Part shown: in pieces, positions 50,960 through 60,480 of the stretch
Layout of the letters: each line of letters opens with the position of its first letter
How positions within the stretch are numbered: position 1 is the stretch's first letter
NCBI GenBank assembly: GCA_963662175.1
Contig: OY759222.1
Coordinates: 3,640,713-3,704,712 of the forward strand
DNA length: 64,000 bases
Direction: 5' to 3'
From: Aradus depressus
Lineage: Eukaryota > Arthropoda > Insecta > Hemiptera > Aradidae
Translations under genes and position numbers: made by a program
Notes under the pieces: generated by a model
Databases searched by the model: none
The model's input: the letters and a program-made list of their open reading frames with translations, nothing else
What the model was told of the DNA's origin: nothing

Positions 50960-51420
50960 GACGGGCGCTCTTTATTCCCGGTGACCTTTGACCTATAAAG
51001 GTCGTCAGACCTGTCCCAGACACTTGTCCAATCGATGACGTACCTCCCTACTCTCCAGCCTCCTCCTTCCCACTCTCTCTCCTATGTTAATACGTCATAT
51101 CGGGAGGACCTCGATGGCTGGGGTTAGAGTGGACCGACAGAGGTAGCAACCTTTATTCCAGGTGACCTTTGACCTATCCCAGACCTGTCCCAGACACTTG
51201 TCCAATCGATGACGTACCTCCCTACTCTCCAGCCTCCTCCTTCCCACTCTCTCTCCTATGTTAATACGTCATATCGGGAGGACCTCGATGGCTGGGGTTA
51301 GAGTGACCGACTGAGGTAGCAGCCTTTATTCCAGGTGACCTTTGACCTATCCCAGACCTGTCCCAGACACTTGTCCAATACGTCATATCGGGAGGACCTC
51401 AATGGCTAGGCACCTTCATT
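50960..51420 (+). repeat. GC-rich tandem repeat, 173-181-bp unit, about 2.6 copies
   Basis: Units share TTTATTCCAGGTGACCTTTG, ACCTGTCCCAGACACTTGTC, CAATCGATGACGTACCTCCC, CAGCCTCCTCCTTCCCACTC and GTTAATACGTCATATCGGGA. Starts are near 50970, 51151 and 51324. The third unit is internally deleted. Less AT-rich than the flanks. Confidence 0.88.
50982..51348. promoter_or_regulatory. Three perfect DR1 nuclear-receptor-like sites
   Basis: TGACCTTTGACCT occurs at 50982-50994, 51163-51175 and 51336-51348. Its complement AGGTCAAAGGTCA is two AGGTCA half-sites spaced by one base, the DR1 layout bound by HNF4 and RXR/USP-type receptors. Each copy sits at the same place in the tandem unit. Whether any is bound is unknown. 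Confidence 0.4.
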
Positions 51421-51972
51421 TCTTATTTTTGGGGCTCTATAAGATGTTTAAGCCGCAACTCTTGGCGATGCTGACTACCAGCTAGTTTCGCTCACCCTGG
51501 AATCTGGTTCTTCTTGAATATAACTATAGCAGTGACTATAGTGACTATTTTGATAAGATATACTAATTGCATCAATTTATAAATAACTATCATGGGAAGG
51601 TTCTCACGAAGGTCGAAAAACTGAAAGATAAAATTTGGGAAGAGGTTTTTCTTTTTTTAGTGTCTTTCTTTTCCTTTTTTTTGGGGCAATTCAAGGTTTT
51701 TCTTATCATTTTCAAGATTATTGATAAAGTATGACAATATTGACCCTCATTGATACTTGGAGAAAAAGAGTTTTAGTTATTTTTCACATACTAGTATATC
51801 TCATCACTGTCAATGAATAAATCCATTTGAAAACAACTTTGAATGTATAAACAAAAAACCAAAGTTTTTGAAAAATATTGTTTACAAAATAAACACCAAA
51901 ACTCGCCGTGTAATGAATTTAGCGACACAAAATTTAGTGTACATGTTGATAACACCCTGAGTATGAGAGCTG
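51421..51972. other. Unassigned, ends in a Rep-X scrap
   Basis: 51421-51900 has no recognised feature. 51903-51968 (GTGTAATGAATTTAGCGACA, CAAAATTTAGTGTACATG) is a short forward Rep-X piece. Confidence 0.45.
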
Positions 51973-52180
51973 TATATAGGGGGCCAGGGTGGCCGTGCGA
52001 GCTAGAGCGTTAGGGGTTTAGGTCGCATGGTCTCACCATGGTTTGCGGGTTCGAATCCCGTCCGGGAGTGAGTTTTATTTCTTAGATAGAACTCTCTGCC
52101 GGGGACATGGATGTTGTAAATAACTAGGTAACACAGTGACATGGCTAATATGCATCGTACATGTAGCCAAAAAAAAAATC
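51973..52180 (+). mobile_element. tRNA-derived SINE with Leu/Ser-like head
   Basis: CCAGGGTGGCCGTGCGAGCT (A box TGGCCGTGCGAGC) and GCGGGTTCGAATCCCGTCCG (B box) are 70 bp apart. They carry an extra-arm-like GGTCTCACCATGG, as in class II tRNAs. The body CTCTGCCGGGGACATGGATG leads to an A-run (52170-52178). The acceptor stem does not pair well, so I read it as a SINE rather than a tRNA gene. Single copy in this window. Confidence 0.55.
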
Positions 52181-52218
52181 TATATATTTTAGATTGCTTT
52201 CTGAAGTAGTAACAAGTT

Positions 52219-52349
52219 AGTTTTTAATTCGCGCTGCTGGATGTACATTGCAGTTTTTAATTCGCGCTGCTGGATGTACATTGCAGTTTTTAATTCGCGC
52301 TGCTGGATGTACATTGCAGTTTTTAATTCGCGCTGCTGGATGTACATTA
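52219..52349 (+). repeat. 33-bp minisatellite, four units
   Basis: AGTTTTTAATTCGCGCTGCT plus GGATGTACATTGC repeats exactly at 52219, 52252, 52285 and 52318. The copies are identical until the last few bases, so the expansion is recent. Confidence 0.93.
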
Positions 52350-52359
52350 TAATATATAT

Positions 52360-52600
52360 ATATTTTTTTTTTTTCTTGATTTACTCGAAAACGGTCAGTC
52401 ATATCGAAAAATTGACACTCAACTAAAATTTTGAATAACTAATGTGTCTTCAGATTTGAAATATGACTAATACGACAAAAGTTATCGCGCCCTAAAGAAT
52501 GGACAATGAATTTCCATTGGAAATATTTCAAATTAACGTTTAGATTTTAACGCTCAGCAACGAATTTAAAATATATTTTTATTACAATAAAATATCAATA
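52360..52600 (+). repeat. Rep-Y 3' part
   Basis: CTCGAAAACGGTCAGTCATA with TCGAAAAATTGACAC matches 29975-30005. AACGCTCAGCAACGAATTTA and AAATATATTTTTATTA matches 5389-5420. Confidence 0.55.
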
Positions 52601-52661
52601 TTAATAATTATTAATAGTTTTTTTATTAAAAAGGATATAAATAAAGAATGTGATAAGTCCA

Positions 52662-52886
52662 TTACAGGACATTCTTCTACCAACCACTTTTGTACAGATC
52701 ATTCAAATTCACCTTAAATTCATATCATACTGGCAATACTGGGTATAAGAAAGTCACACTCAGAATTACATTGTACAATGAAACAAAGTAATCTGCTGAG
52801 GCCAACATATTACTATCATATACCATATCATATAGTAATGCCAAAGTGATCTGTACAAAAGTGGTTGGTATAAGAAAGTCCTGTAA
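52662..52886. mobile_element. Short MITE with about 40-bp inverted termini
   Basis: TTACAGGACATTCTTCTACC and AACCACTTTTGTACAGATCA at left are mirrored by TGATCTGTACAAAAGTGGTT and GGTATAAGAAAGTCCTGTAA at right. Total 225 bp. An internal GGGTATAAGAAAGTCA also repeats the subterminal motif (52742-52757). No clear target duplication. Superfamily unknown. Confidence 0.8.
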
Positions 52887-53439
52887 AGGCAACATCACAT
52901 ATTGTTTGTAATACGTTATTGTTTATTTGTTATGGGTTTATAACTTTGAAGTTTTATTTCTGGTTCGTTGGAAACTGCCAGTTACACAGGGAGCTACAAC
53001 TGGAGACCATAGACGACTACATCAGGAAATATCACGATAACTTACCTACCATCAGTTAAAGATTTAAGTTAGGGGTGAGTTCCGAAACACTTCGTTTAAA
53101 ACCGCGTCTCATTCAGGACATTATATTATCAACTTTTACTTTAATTTTTTTCCCCCCTTAAATTTTTGATTATGTTACTGCTACTCTAGTCATCTGTATG
53201 TTCTAAATATCTGCACATTTTCTACTTTTTCTGTTTCTGTAAGATTGTTTGCTTAAACAAACTTTAAGGGGTAAATGTATCCCAAAAGTTACTTTTCATT
53301 TGCCAAATGTTACTAACGCATAGATTTTATTTGCAATTATACTATGCAAAACAAATTCATGTTGATCTGGTAAATAGAAAAAAAAAAATAGAAAAAAGTT
53401 TTATTTATTTATAGAATAGAATAGTTTTATTTGTCGGCG
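52887..53439. other. Unassigned stretch
   Basis: AT-rich. A poor-complexity A-run at 53380. No feature recognised. Confidence 0.4.
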
Positions 53440-53605
53440 TCCAATGTCCTAGATTTTTGATTAGATTAAGTCGATGAGGTGACTTGTCTTCATTGAGCAT
53501 AGGACGGCTTCGATAGACGAGTTGTCGTCTCCGAGCATCTCATGAAGGTCTCTTGTTCGCAAACCCATGGCCTTTAGTATTTCCTCATATCCAGGGCGCT
53601 CCTTT
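53440..53605 (-). pseudogene. Non-LTR retrotransposon ORF2 C-terminal end
   Basis: On the minus strand a frame reads RPGYEEILKAMGLRTRDLHE, MLGDDNSSIEAVLCSMKTSH and LIDLI then stop. A C-terminal LLGD......VL.F+..T.L pattern ends the RNase-H/zinc-motif versions of I/R1-type ORF2s. It is followed (plus-strand left) by an ATTCTATTCTATA-type short-repeat tail. It may belong to the same family as the fragment at 57300-57751. The main ORF is missing. Confidence 0.55.
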
Positions 53606-53716
53606 TATTTATATGTTTATAACTTCTAAGTTTTATTTATTTATATGTTTATAACTTCTAAGTTTTATTTATTTATATGTTTATAACTTCTAAGTTTTAT
53701 TTATTTATATGTTTAT
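53600..53716 (+). repeat. 32-bp minisatellite, about 3.5 units
   Basis: TTATTTATTTATATGTTTAT plus AACTTCTAAGTT repeats with period 32 (AACTTCTA at 53621, 53653 and 53685). Confidence 0.9.
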
Positions 53717-53845
53717 GTTCCAGAGAGGATGGCCGTGATGAGCCCTCCACAGCTCCACCAACTCACCTGCTTGTCGGGCTGCCTACCCAAGGTGAGTCCT
53801 TTTCTACTTCCCTACCTATATGAAGCATAGGGGAAGTTATGTAAT

Positions 53846-54060
53846 TGAAACCCGGCCGAGGTGCTTAGTTTATTTTATCTGCGAGTTAAAAAAACCTTGA
53901 GCACGCCGTCCTTCGGATGAAACGTTAAGCGTTGGTCCCGAGCCAGTTACTCGTTAAAGACCTCTCTCTAGGTGAATGAAAATTTAGGATTTGGAGCGAT
54001 CTGGTAGTAGGCGATATGACCTCGAAGTTAAAGCCTGGGCAAGAGTCACAATAACTAACA
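53846..54060 (+). mobile_element. SINE-1b, head-truncated
   Basis: Begins in the B box (GAAACCCGGCCGAGGTGC) directly after a Rep-X 5' scrap (GCATAGGGGAAGTTATGTAA). Spacer AAAAAAACCTTGAGCACGCC, central block and 3' AAAGCCTGGGCAAGAGTCAC with AATAACTAAC follow. Confidence 0.85.
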
Positions 54061-54084
54061 AAGTCTCTGAAAAAGACTCTTATT

Positions 54085-54163
54085 GGTTAGTTATTTTTAT
54101 ATGGAGAGTGAAAACTTATTTTATCAATTCGCGCTGGTGAATTACATCACCGGTGATTCACCT
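54085..54163 (+). repeat. Rep-X 3' end
   Basis: GAGAGTGAAAACTTATTTTA, CAATTCGCGCTGGTGAATTA and CACCGGTGATTCACC. Only the terminal 80 bp. Confidence 0.65.
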
Positions 54164-54514
54164 TTTTTTCTTTTTCACCATCTTATCCATACGTAATATG
54201 TATATAGGGTGATTGGCTAGAGTGGGGGTGGGGAGTATCAGGTAACAGTGATATGTCGTTATCTGTGACTGCGACCAAGGACCTTCATTGTTACCAATCA
54301 ACCAACAACCAAACGGGGTCACGGACCAGACCTCCCCAAACCCACTCTTCACTGCTACCGGTCCTGTCAGCCCACATCCAATCACTGGGTAGTGATTTTT
54401 GGTCAGTGTGCCACTGGTGTATATTATACACTAGGCGATCTCAAGTGTATTTGGCCAGAAAAAAATATGTTAAGCCATCCCCTCTTCTCTTTTGACGATA
54501 TGGCTGAAAAAAAA
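54164..54514. other. Unassigned stretch
   Basis: Moderate GC, short frames on both strands without motifs. Ends in an A-run (54508-54525). Confidence 0.4.
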
Positions 54515-54990
54515 AAAAAAAAAAATTATTTCTGTTAAACCAATACATGGTAATAGGATACGTCAAAAGAATTGATACGATAAGATAGCTTATAAATTAG
54601 ATTTATAACTATTTGAGTCTAACACATCTATGATTAGTAGTAATAAAAAAACTATTAAAAAAAGTAAAATGAAATTAATAAAAACTGAATAAATAAATAC
54701 TTAAATATATGAGTATAAAAAAAATTAATACATAGATACATTTATAATAATAATATAATAAGTAGACACGTTTCAATTTAATAAAAATTAAGATAACTAT
54801 TTTTCAAAAAAACTCTTCGGAGTGTCTTTATCCCAACGATGTTTCGGGACGTCCCTTCATCAGGTCCCAATCTGCGAGATATAGAAATATAGATATATAA
54901 CGATGTATAAAAAAATTATAAATGAATAAAAAAAAGTCTAAATAAATAAAAAATTATAAATGAATAAATAAAACAATAATGCACATTGGA
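54515..54990 (-). repeat. Penelope-like 3' remnant, copy 2
   Basis: Closely related to 17215-17560 and more complete at right: CCCAACGATGTTTCGGGACG and TCCCTTCATCAGGTCCCAAT. On the minus strand this is CCTGATGAAGGGACGTCCCG then AAACATCGTTGGGATAAAG, the kind of text that follows Penelope-like ORFs. No coding part left. Confidence 0.5.
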
Positions 54991-55309
54991 CTGACCTTTA
55001 AGGTGTGGAGGAGCTCTGTCCAAAAAATAAAAATGAAAGCTTTGTATCAAATAATGTTTTTTGGATATGAAACACGATTTTTTATTGTGGTTATTTTATT
55101 CGTTTTGAACAGTGAGAATAAAATTATGTTTCCGTGTAAAGGGTTACCTCTAACATAAACATTTTTAGTTTAGGTTTAAATTTTTTTATTGTATCTATTG
55201 TCTTCAAAAAGTGGGGAAGGACATTAAATAAGCAAATTATTTTATGTATGAATATGTGTCCTGGATCCAGGTTAGTTATCTTGTACAGAAAAATACATAA
55301 GTAGACACA
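54991..55309. other. Unassigned AT-rich stretch
   Basis: May be further internal sequence of the Penelope-like remnant. Nothing specific recognised. Confidence 0.35.
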
Positions 55310-55590
55310 GCTCTACGAAGTATAGGGGAAGTTATGTCATCGGTCAGAAATTCGATGTCGAGTTTTCAACGTAATTTCATGTTTTCCTCCTGTTTTCAAC
55401 AATGGATGTCCCTTTAAGAACGTCACATATTAATTGTCAGCCAAATCGGTTAAAAGAAGGAAGGGGGATCAGAACGGGTTCAGATGTAATGAATGTATCG
55501 ATATGAAATTTTATATTTACATTGAAAACCCCATAAGGATAGCACCTATAATTTTCTACCAAATAGGTCGTTTCTAAGATTTTCGAGTTA
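55310..55590 (+). repeat. Rep-X 5' half
   Basis: CAGCTCTACGAAGTATAGGG and CATCGGTCAGAAATTCGATG to ACCAAATAGGTCG. The microsatellite segment is deleted (ATGTTTTCCTCCTGTTTTC junction). Confidence 0.7.
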
Positions 55591-55858
55591 TACCGTTATT
55601 CCACAGATCCCCTCAACTGTACTGGAATATAACATTCTGTTGTGTGTACAATGGCTGTGTTTGGTGTCAGTTTACAGAAACAATTTGAATACAATAGATT
55701 TAATAATGTTGAATTATCATTTGTACTTTGTTATGGCAATACCCGTCTTTGTTATTGAAAATTCCTATGAGAATACTTACATTTAATTGAGAATTTACAT
55801 ATTTTTTTTTATTAAAACATTTTAATCCGATGTGAAATGACCCAGTTGCAGTTAAAAA

Positions 55859-56150
55859 GTGTTGACAGTCCCCCAGGTATAACACGTTCTTGGCAACATA
55901 ACGCCTGGCCACTTGGGCAAAACAAGAAAAAGTGTTGACAGTGCCCCAGGTAAACACGTTCTTGGCAACTTAACGCCTGGCCACTTGGGCAAAACGAGAA
56001 AAAAGTGTTGACAGCTTCTCAGGTAAACAAGTTCTTGGCAACTTAACGCCTGGCCACTTGGGCAAAACGAGAAAAAAGTGTTGACAGCCTCTCAGGTTAA
56101 CACGTTCTGGACAACTTAGCGCCTGGCCACTTGGGCAAAACATAACGAAA
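55859..56150 (+). repeat. 73-bp tandem repeat, four units
   Basis: GTGTTGACAG anchors at 55859, 55932, 56005 and 56078 give a constant 73-bp period. Units share CAGGTAAACACGTTCTTGGC, AACTTAACGCCTGGCCACTT and GGGCAAAACGAGAAAA. Confidence 0.92.
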
Positions 56151-56214
56151 ATTAGAGTTTTGATTTCTAATAAGGTCGACTTTTTATCTGTTTAATAACT
56201 ATACGGATATCTGG

Positions 56215-56355
56215 AATAAAAAAGGTGAATCATCAAGGTACATCCCCAGCACGTGTTTAACAACTAAGTTTTTGAGACCATTTCATATAAAAATCAGTAG
56301 TTGGCTTATATAGGAGCTTTTTCATCATACTAAATTTTGTGTCGAAATATTAAAT
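56215..56355 (-). repeat. Rep-X 3' part
   Basis: AGGTGAATCATCAAGGTACA, TCCCCAGCACGTGTTTAACA and ATCATACTAAATTTTGTGTC in reverse order. Confidence 0.6.
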
Positions 56356-57290
56356 ATAAAATGTCATGTTAAGGGGATTCACGTCGAAGTTCACATCTGT
56401 CCATCCGTTGGTGTGCATCGACCTGAGCCAGGAAGACAAGGAAAGAAGAGGATAATATCCTGCAATCGTGACTAGTTGATCCCAGCCTCCCAGGATCATG
56501 GAATCAGAAGTAGGGATGACAAGAGGACTCCAAGCCACCATCAAAGAGGACTTCAGAGCTGCTCAACCATAATCACATCTATACCAAGAAATTATAATAA
56601 CTTGATATTTTAAATGTACAGAAATTATTCAGTGTCATCGTCTAAATTAAATACAGTCTGAAAAAGTTTCTTGTGTCTCGACCAATTAATTTTTTTAGTT
56701 AACCCCTGGTTTATATCATTAAGAGCATAAAAATATATTTAAATTCGTTCATTGGGGTAAAATAAATATGAGAAATATGTTTCTAAAAACAAAAAATAAC
56801 TTTATAAAATTGTATTTATGCTTTCACCCCAGACCGTTACAATATATAATAAAAATAATTCTATGAGGTAAACGTTTATAGTTTTTGACTTCATTATATT
56901 ATTGTATATTTAATTTTCTCAAAAATCATACTTCGAACTGAAAAAACTTTGCTGAACTAAATTGAAGATTGTATAATTCCAGATAAATTTGATTGTCTAT
57001 GCTTACCATAAACCAACTTGTCAATTATTCGCTGTTACAACATTGGTATTTGTGTCGCGGTTTTCAGCAGAAGGCAGGTCTTCCATATGCGAAATATGCT
57101 CAATTGAAGCGAAAATATACTTTTTTTTTTACTTGAACTTTTAAGGTTTTTGTTGGTCAACTAATAAACCGATTTGTTTTCGTTCGTGTTTCAATCGGTC
57201 TGTCCACATCCTCATAATCCAAACTACCCTACGCTAACTCATATGACAGCCGTTATTGAAAGAAATAAGCTCAAAAGGTCAATAATACGT
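56356..57290. other. Unassigned stretch
   Basis: 56360-56575 is mixed-composition (AGCCAGGAAGACAAGGAAAG). The rest is AT-rich. No gene or repeat recognised. Confidence 0.4.
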
Positions 57291-57299
57291 CTTTTTTTT

Positions 57300-57751
57300 T
57301 TTTTTTGGAGTCAAGATTTGGAATGCTGCCAAAGAAGCTGCAACAGATGTCGGTGAGTATGCTCAAATACAGCTGCCTCAAGGAGATGCAAGACGCTGTT
57401 TAAGGAAGATTGTTGTTATCCAGAACTAGAAGCAAGCATACGTTGAAGAATCCAAATCAAAAGGAAGAGAGCAAACACTCTGCTGTACAAAAGACGGTAG
57501 AGCTAAAGCCATGGTTCCAGGACATGGGCTTGCGTCGTCGGGAGGTAGTTCAGTTGAGCAGACTCCGGACGAACCACGGGCGTGTCAACAGAAACTTACA
57601 CATCATCAAGGTGACTAATAGTTCTCAGTGCGACCGGTGTGGCAGCACAGAGGATATGGACCACGTGCTACTGAAGTGTCTGAAATACGAAGAGACAAGA
57701 CGAAAGTATCCGGACGGACACCCTGCAAGATTGGCTGAAGAACCCCGTTGA
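57300..57751 (+). pseudogene. Retrotransposon RNase H end with zinc motif, broken
   Basis: 57474-57751 encodes AVQKTVELKPWFQDMGLRRR, EVVQLSRLRTNHGRVNRNLH and CDRCGSTEDMDHVLLKCLKY with EETRRKYPDG. The sequence LSRLRTNHGRVNRNLH and the C-x2-C-x7-H-x4-C cluster are the conserved C-terminal RNase-H-linked zinc motif of non-LTR ORF2 proteins of the I/Jockey superclade. Upstream, WNAAKEAATDVGEYAQIQLP is in another frame, so at least one frameshift exists. The catalytic RT and endonuclease domains are absent. Its last 130 bp became the unit of the following tandem array. Confidence 0.75.
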
Positions 57752-58538
57752 ACAAAGATATAAGTAAATAATAGTTCTCAGTGCGACCGGTGTGGCAGCA
57801 CAGAGGATATGGACCACGTGATAATGAAGTGTCTGAAGTACGAGGAGACAAGACGAAAGTATCCGGACGGACACCCTGCAAGATTGGCTGAAGAACCCCG
57901 TTAAACAAAGATATAAGTAAATAATAGTTCTCAGTGCGACCGGTGTGGCAGCACAGAGGATATGGACCACGTGATAATGAAGTGTCTGAAATACGAAGAG
58001 ACAAGACGAAAGTATCCGGACGGACACCCTGCAAGATTGGCTGAAGAACCCCGTTAAACAAAGATATAAGTAAATAATAGTTCTCAGTGCGACCGGTGTG
58101 GCAGCACAGAGGATATGGACCACGTGATAATGAAGTGTCTGAAATACGAAGAGACAAGACGAAAGTATCCGGACGGACACCCTGCAAGATTGGCTGAAGA
58201 ACCCCGTTGAACAAAGATATAAGTAAATAATAGTTCTCAGTGCGACCGGTGTGGCAGCACAGAGGATATGGACCACGTGATAATGAAGTGTCTGAAATAC
58301 GAAGAGACAAGACGAAAGTATCCGGACGGACACCCTGCAAGATTGGCTGAAGAACCCCGTTAAACAAAGATATAAGTAAATAATAGTTCTCAGTGCGACC
58401 GGTGTGGCAGCACAGAGGATATGGACCACGTGATAATGAAGTGTCTGAAATACGAAGAGGCAAGACGAAAGTATCCGGACGGACACCCTGCAAGATTGGC
58501 TGAAGAACCCCGTTGAACAAAGATATAAGTAAATAATA
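57621..58538 (+). repeat. 153-bp tandem array, six units, made from a zinc-motif coding segment
   Basis: GTTCTCAGTGCGACCGGTGT anchors occur at 57621, 57774, 57927, 58080, 58233 and 58386, exactly 153 bp apart. Each unit encodes CDRCGSTEDMDHVIMKCLKY and EETRRKYPDGHPARLAEEP, then stops at CGTTGA or CGTTAA. The first unit keeps VLLKC while the others read VIMKC, pointing to amplification of a variant second copy. Identity between units is very high. The period is a multiple of 3, so long antisense frames stay open by chance. Confidence 0.95.
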
Positions 58539-58829
58539 GACTTTCTAAAAGACATTGAAGTAGACATTTAAATTATTCAGAATGTTTTACCTTTTACAAA
58601 TCTTCTTGTTTCTATACTTCATTACTTTACTTATAATCTTTATTAGCTTACTATATTGCTGACATGTTGTATGTTGTTTTCAAATGACAGTATAGTTTGT
58701 AATTGAGCTGTTGTCAATAAAAAAAAAAATAATAAGATTTGAAATGGGAATATAATAGGGTAACCCAAAGACATTGTACTCCCACAAAGCGAAGGAATCA
58801 TGGTAAGTTTCCTCTCTCTCTCTCTCTCT

Positions 58830-58950
58830 GACAGTCGACTTGAATCCTCATACTAAATTCTCTATCGATACATTCGGAGTTGCGCTTCCTCCTCTGATCC
58901 GCCTATTCTTTATATAACTTTTCCTATACTTCCAGTAGCTGGGAAAATAG
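58830..58950 (-). repeat. Rep-X scraps
   Basis: CAGTCGACTTGAATCCTCAT and TATATAACTTTTCCTATACT with TCCAGTAGCTGGG. Heavily deleted. A CTCTCTCTCTCT microsatellite precedes it. 58539-58829 is unassigned. Confidence 0.55.
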
Positions 58951-59445
58951 AATAGTTTATGAAATATGACCCGGGAACAAAAATACAGAGGTTATATCCT
59001 CGATATAAGAGTTTCGTTTATGATTTTCAAGTGGCCCCCTCCAAATTGAGCCCCCCCCCCCCCCCTCCCCCCGGTCTCAAAGTATCACACATGTCGATGG
59101 ATTGGAGTGATATGAAAGCGGTGTGTGTTATCAGCAATGTGACTTAATTCGGGTCAAGGACGGACGTTCTCTATCTATAGAAGACATCACATCACACAGA
59201 CCACCAACCTTCTCACCACACTACACTACCGAAAAATATATTTCGACAAAATTGCTTCTTATGTCGAAAATGTGCATCCTAAATGTAAATATTGAGTTGA
59301 AAGAGTACGTTTTGTTCCATTTTAACGGTTATCATTAAAAAAAAAAATCTAATCCTAGCAGTTCAAATAATTTTTTACCAATGAACATTCACTAGAAACT
59401 AAGATGGCAGCCATAATCACGCCGATTAATCGTTTTTTTAGTATA
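58951..59445. other. Unassigned, contains a C-run
   Basis: A C-rich tract with CCCCCCCCC runs lies at 59050-59075. No coding region supported. Confidence 0.4.
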
Positions 59446-59715
59446 TTAAAAGTTATGTAATCAGTCAAAAATTCGATCCGTAGTTTCCAACGGAATTTCA
59501 TGTTTCCCGACCTCTAAATTCCAAATAAAAACCGATTTAATGGATTTATATTGACTCAAAATGTAGTATGAGCATTTATAAGCCCCTATTAGGTAAATAG
59601 TCAACTATTATTACCGCAAACAGTCGACTGGTTTTGGAGGGGGAGCGAAAAGTTAATTGATTAATTCGTTCTGGGGAAGTACATTGCCGGTGATTCAACG
59701 ACAATTTTTTTTCTT
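59446..59715 (+). repeat. Rep-X, middle deleted
   Basis: AAAGTTATGTAATCAGTCAA to ATTGCCGGTGATTCAACGAC. The three units are reduced to one. Confidence 0.75.
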
Positions 59716-59831
59716 TAGTATCTTTTTTACGGATGATCAAATCGAAAAAATCATCATAAAAATCTACGCAAGATAACTTATAATTTTTGTTTAGCCGCAC
59801 AACGTTTTTTAGTTATCTATTTCTAGTTTAT

Positions 59832-60134
59832 AGGGATGGGTGATAGTCGATAAAGCTATCGATATATCCTTTAATTTTCCTTCATTACAGGGGATAAGTT
59901 TTGAATAAAAAATAATTAAATAAAAATAAAAAATAAAATAAAAAACTCAAAAAAAAAAAAAAGTTTATCGAAATGTTCATATATATTTTTTTTAAAGTTG
60001 CGTAACTTTCCAACCCATGTTAATCAACTTTGATCGGAAACAGATTGTTTTCCTAGAAATATTTGAATATTTTGAATGAACGCTTGCCACTTGTGAACAC
60101 AAAACCAATCCAATTCCTAGTATAGAGGGCTAAA
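59832..60134 (-). mobile_element. hAT-N1 copy 3, inverted and truncated
   Basis: Starts TAGGGATGGGTGATAGTCGA and is collinear with the right half of copy 2 read backwards (CTTTCCAACCCATGTTAATC, CTTGCCACTTGTGAACACAA, CCAATTCCTAGTATAGAGGG). It breaks off inside the BED-finger relic at GGGCTAAA. One terminus missing. Confidence 0.85.
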
Positions 60135-60384
60135 GCAGAAACATACGTCTATTATGATTCATTCTAATATACACAATAACTAAAACAAGTGAACAAGAAT
60201 GGTTTTGCATGTAGAGAGAGTGAGTGAACCTGGCTATCCCCACCCCTTAGAGCTAAGCCAGTAGTCCTTTAACCGCTGTGCTGTGTGTGTGGGGTAAGTT
60301 TATAATTTTTATCTTGTTACTCTGTACCCTGATGCTTTAAGAGTTACTTGTACTTTTCATTATTTGTATATTTTATTGTTTTTA

Positions 60385-60480
60385 TCATAAATGGACCACT
60401 GATGATGACGCTGTTGCGTCGAAAACCGGTTCTGTTCTCAAATAAAACAGTGGGAAGACAACCTCTTTTATTTCTATGAG
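60385..60480 (+). repeat. Penelope-like terminal motif, second family
   Basis: CCACTGATGATGACGCTGTT, GCGTCGAAAACCGGTTCTGT and TCTCAAATAAAACAGTGGGA follow the CTGATGATG..CGAAA..GGTTCT..AATAAA pattern seen downstream of Penelope-like ORFs. No ORF remains. 60135-60384 is unassigned. Confidence 0.4.

Noticed and set aside
57621..58538. CRISPR-like array
   Set aside because: The units are direct tandem copies without unique spacers, and the window is clearly eukaryotic.
57615..58567. Two long minus-strand frames (301 and 299 aa)
   Set aside because: They run antisense through the 153-bp array. A period divisible by three keeps any stop-free frame open. The sense strand carries the recognisable zinc-motif coding sequence.
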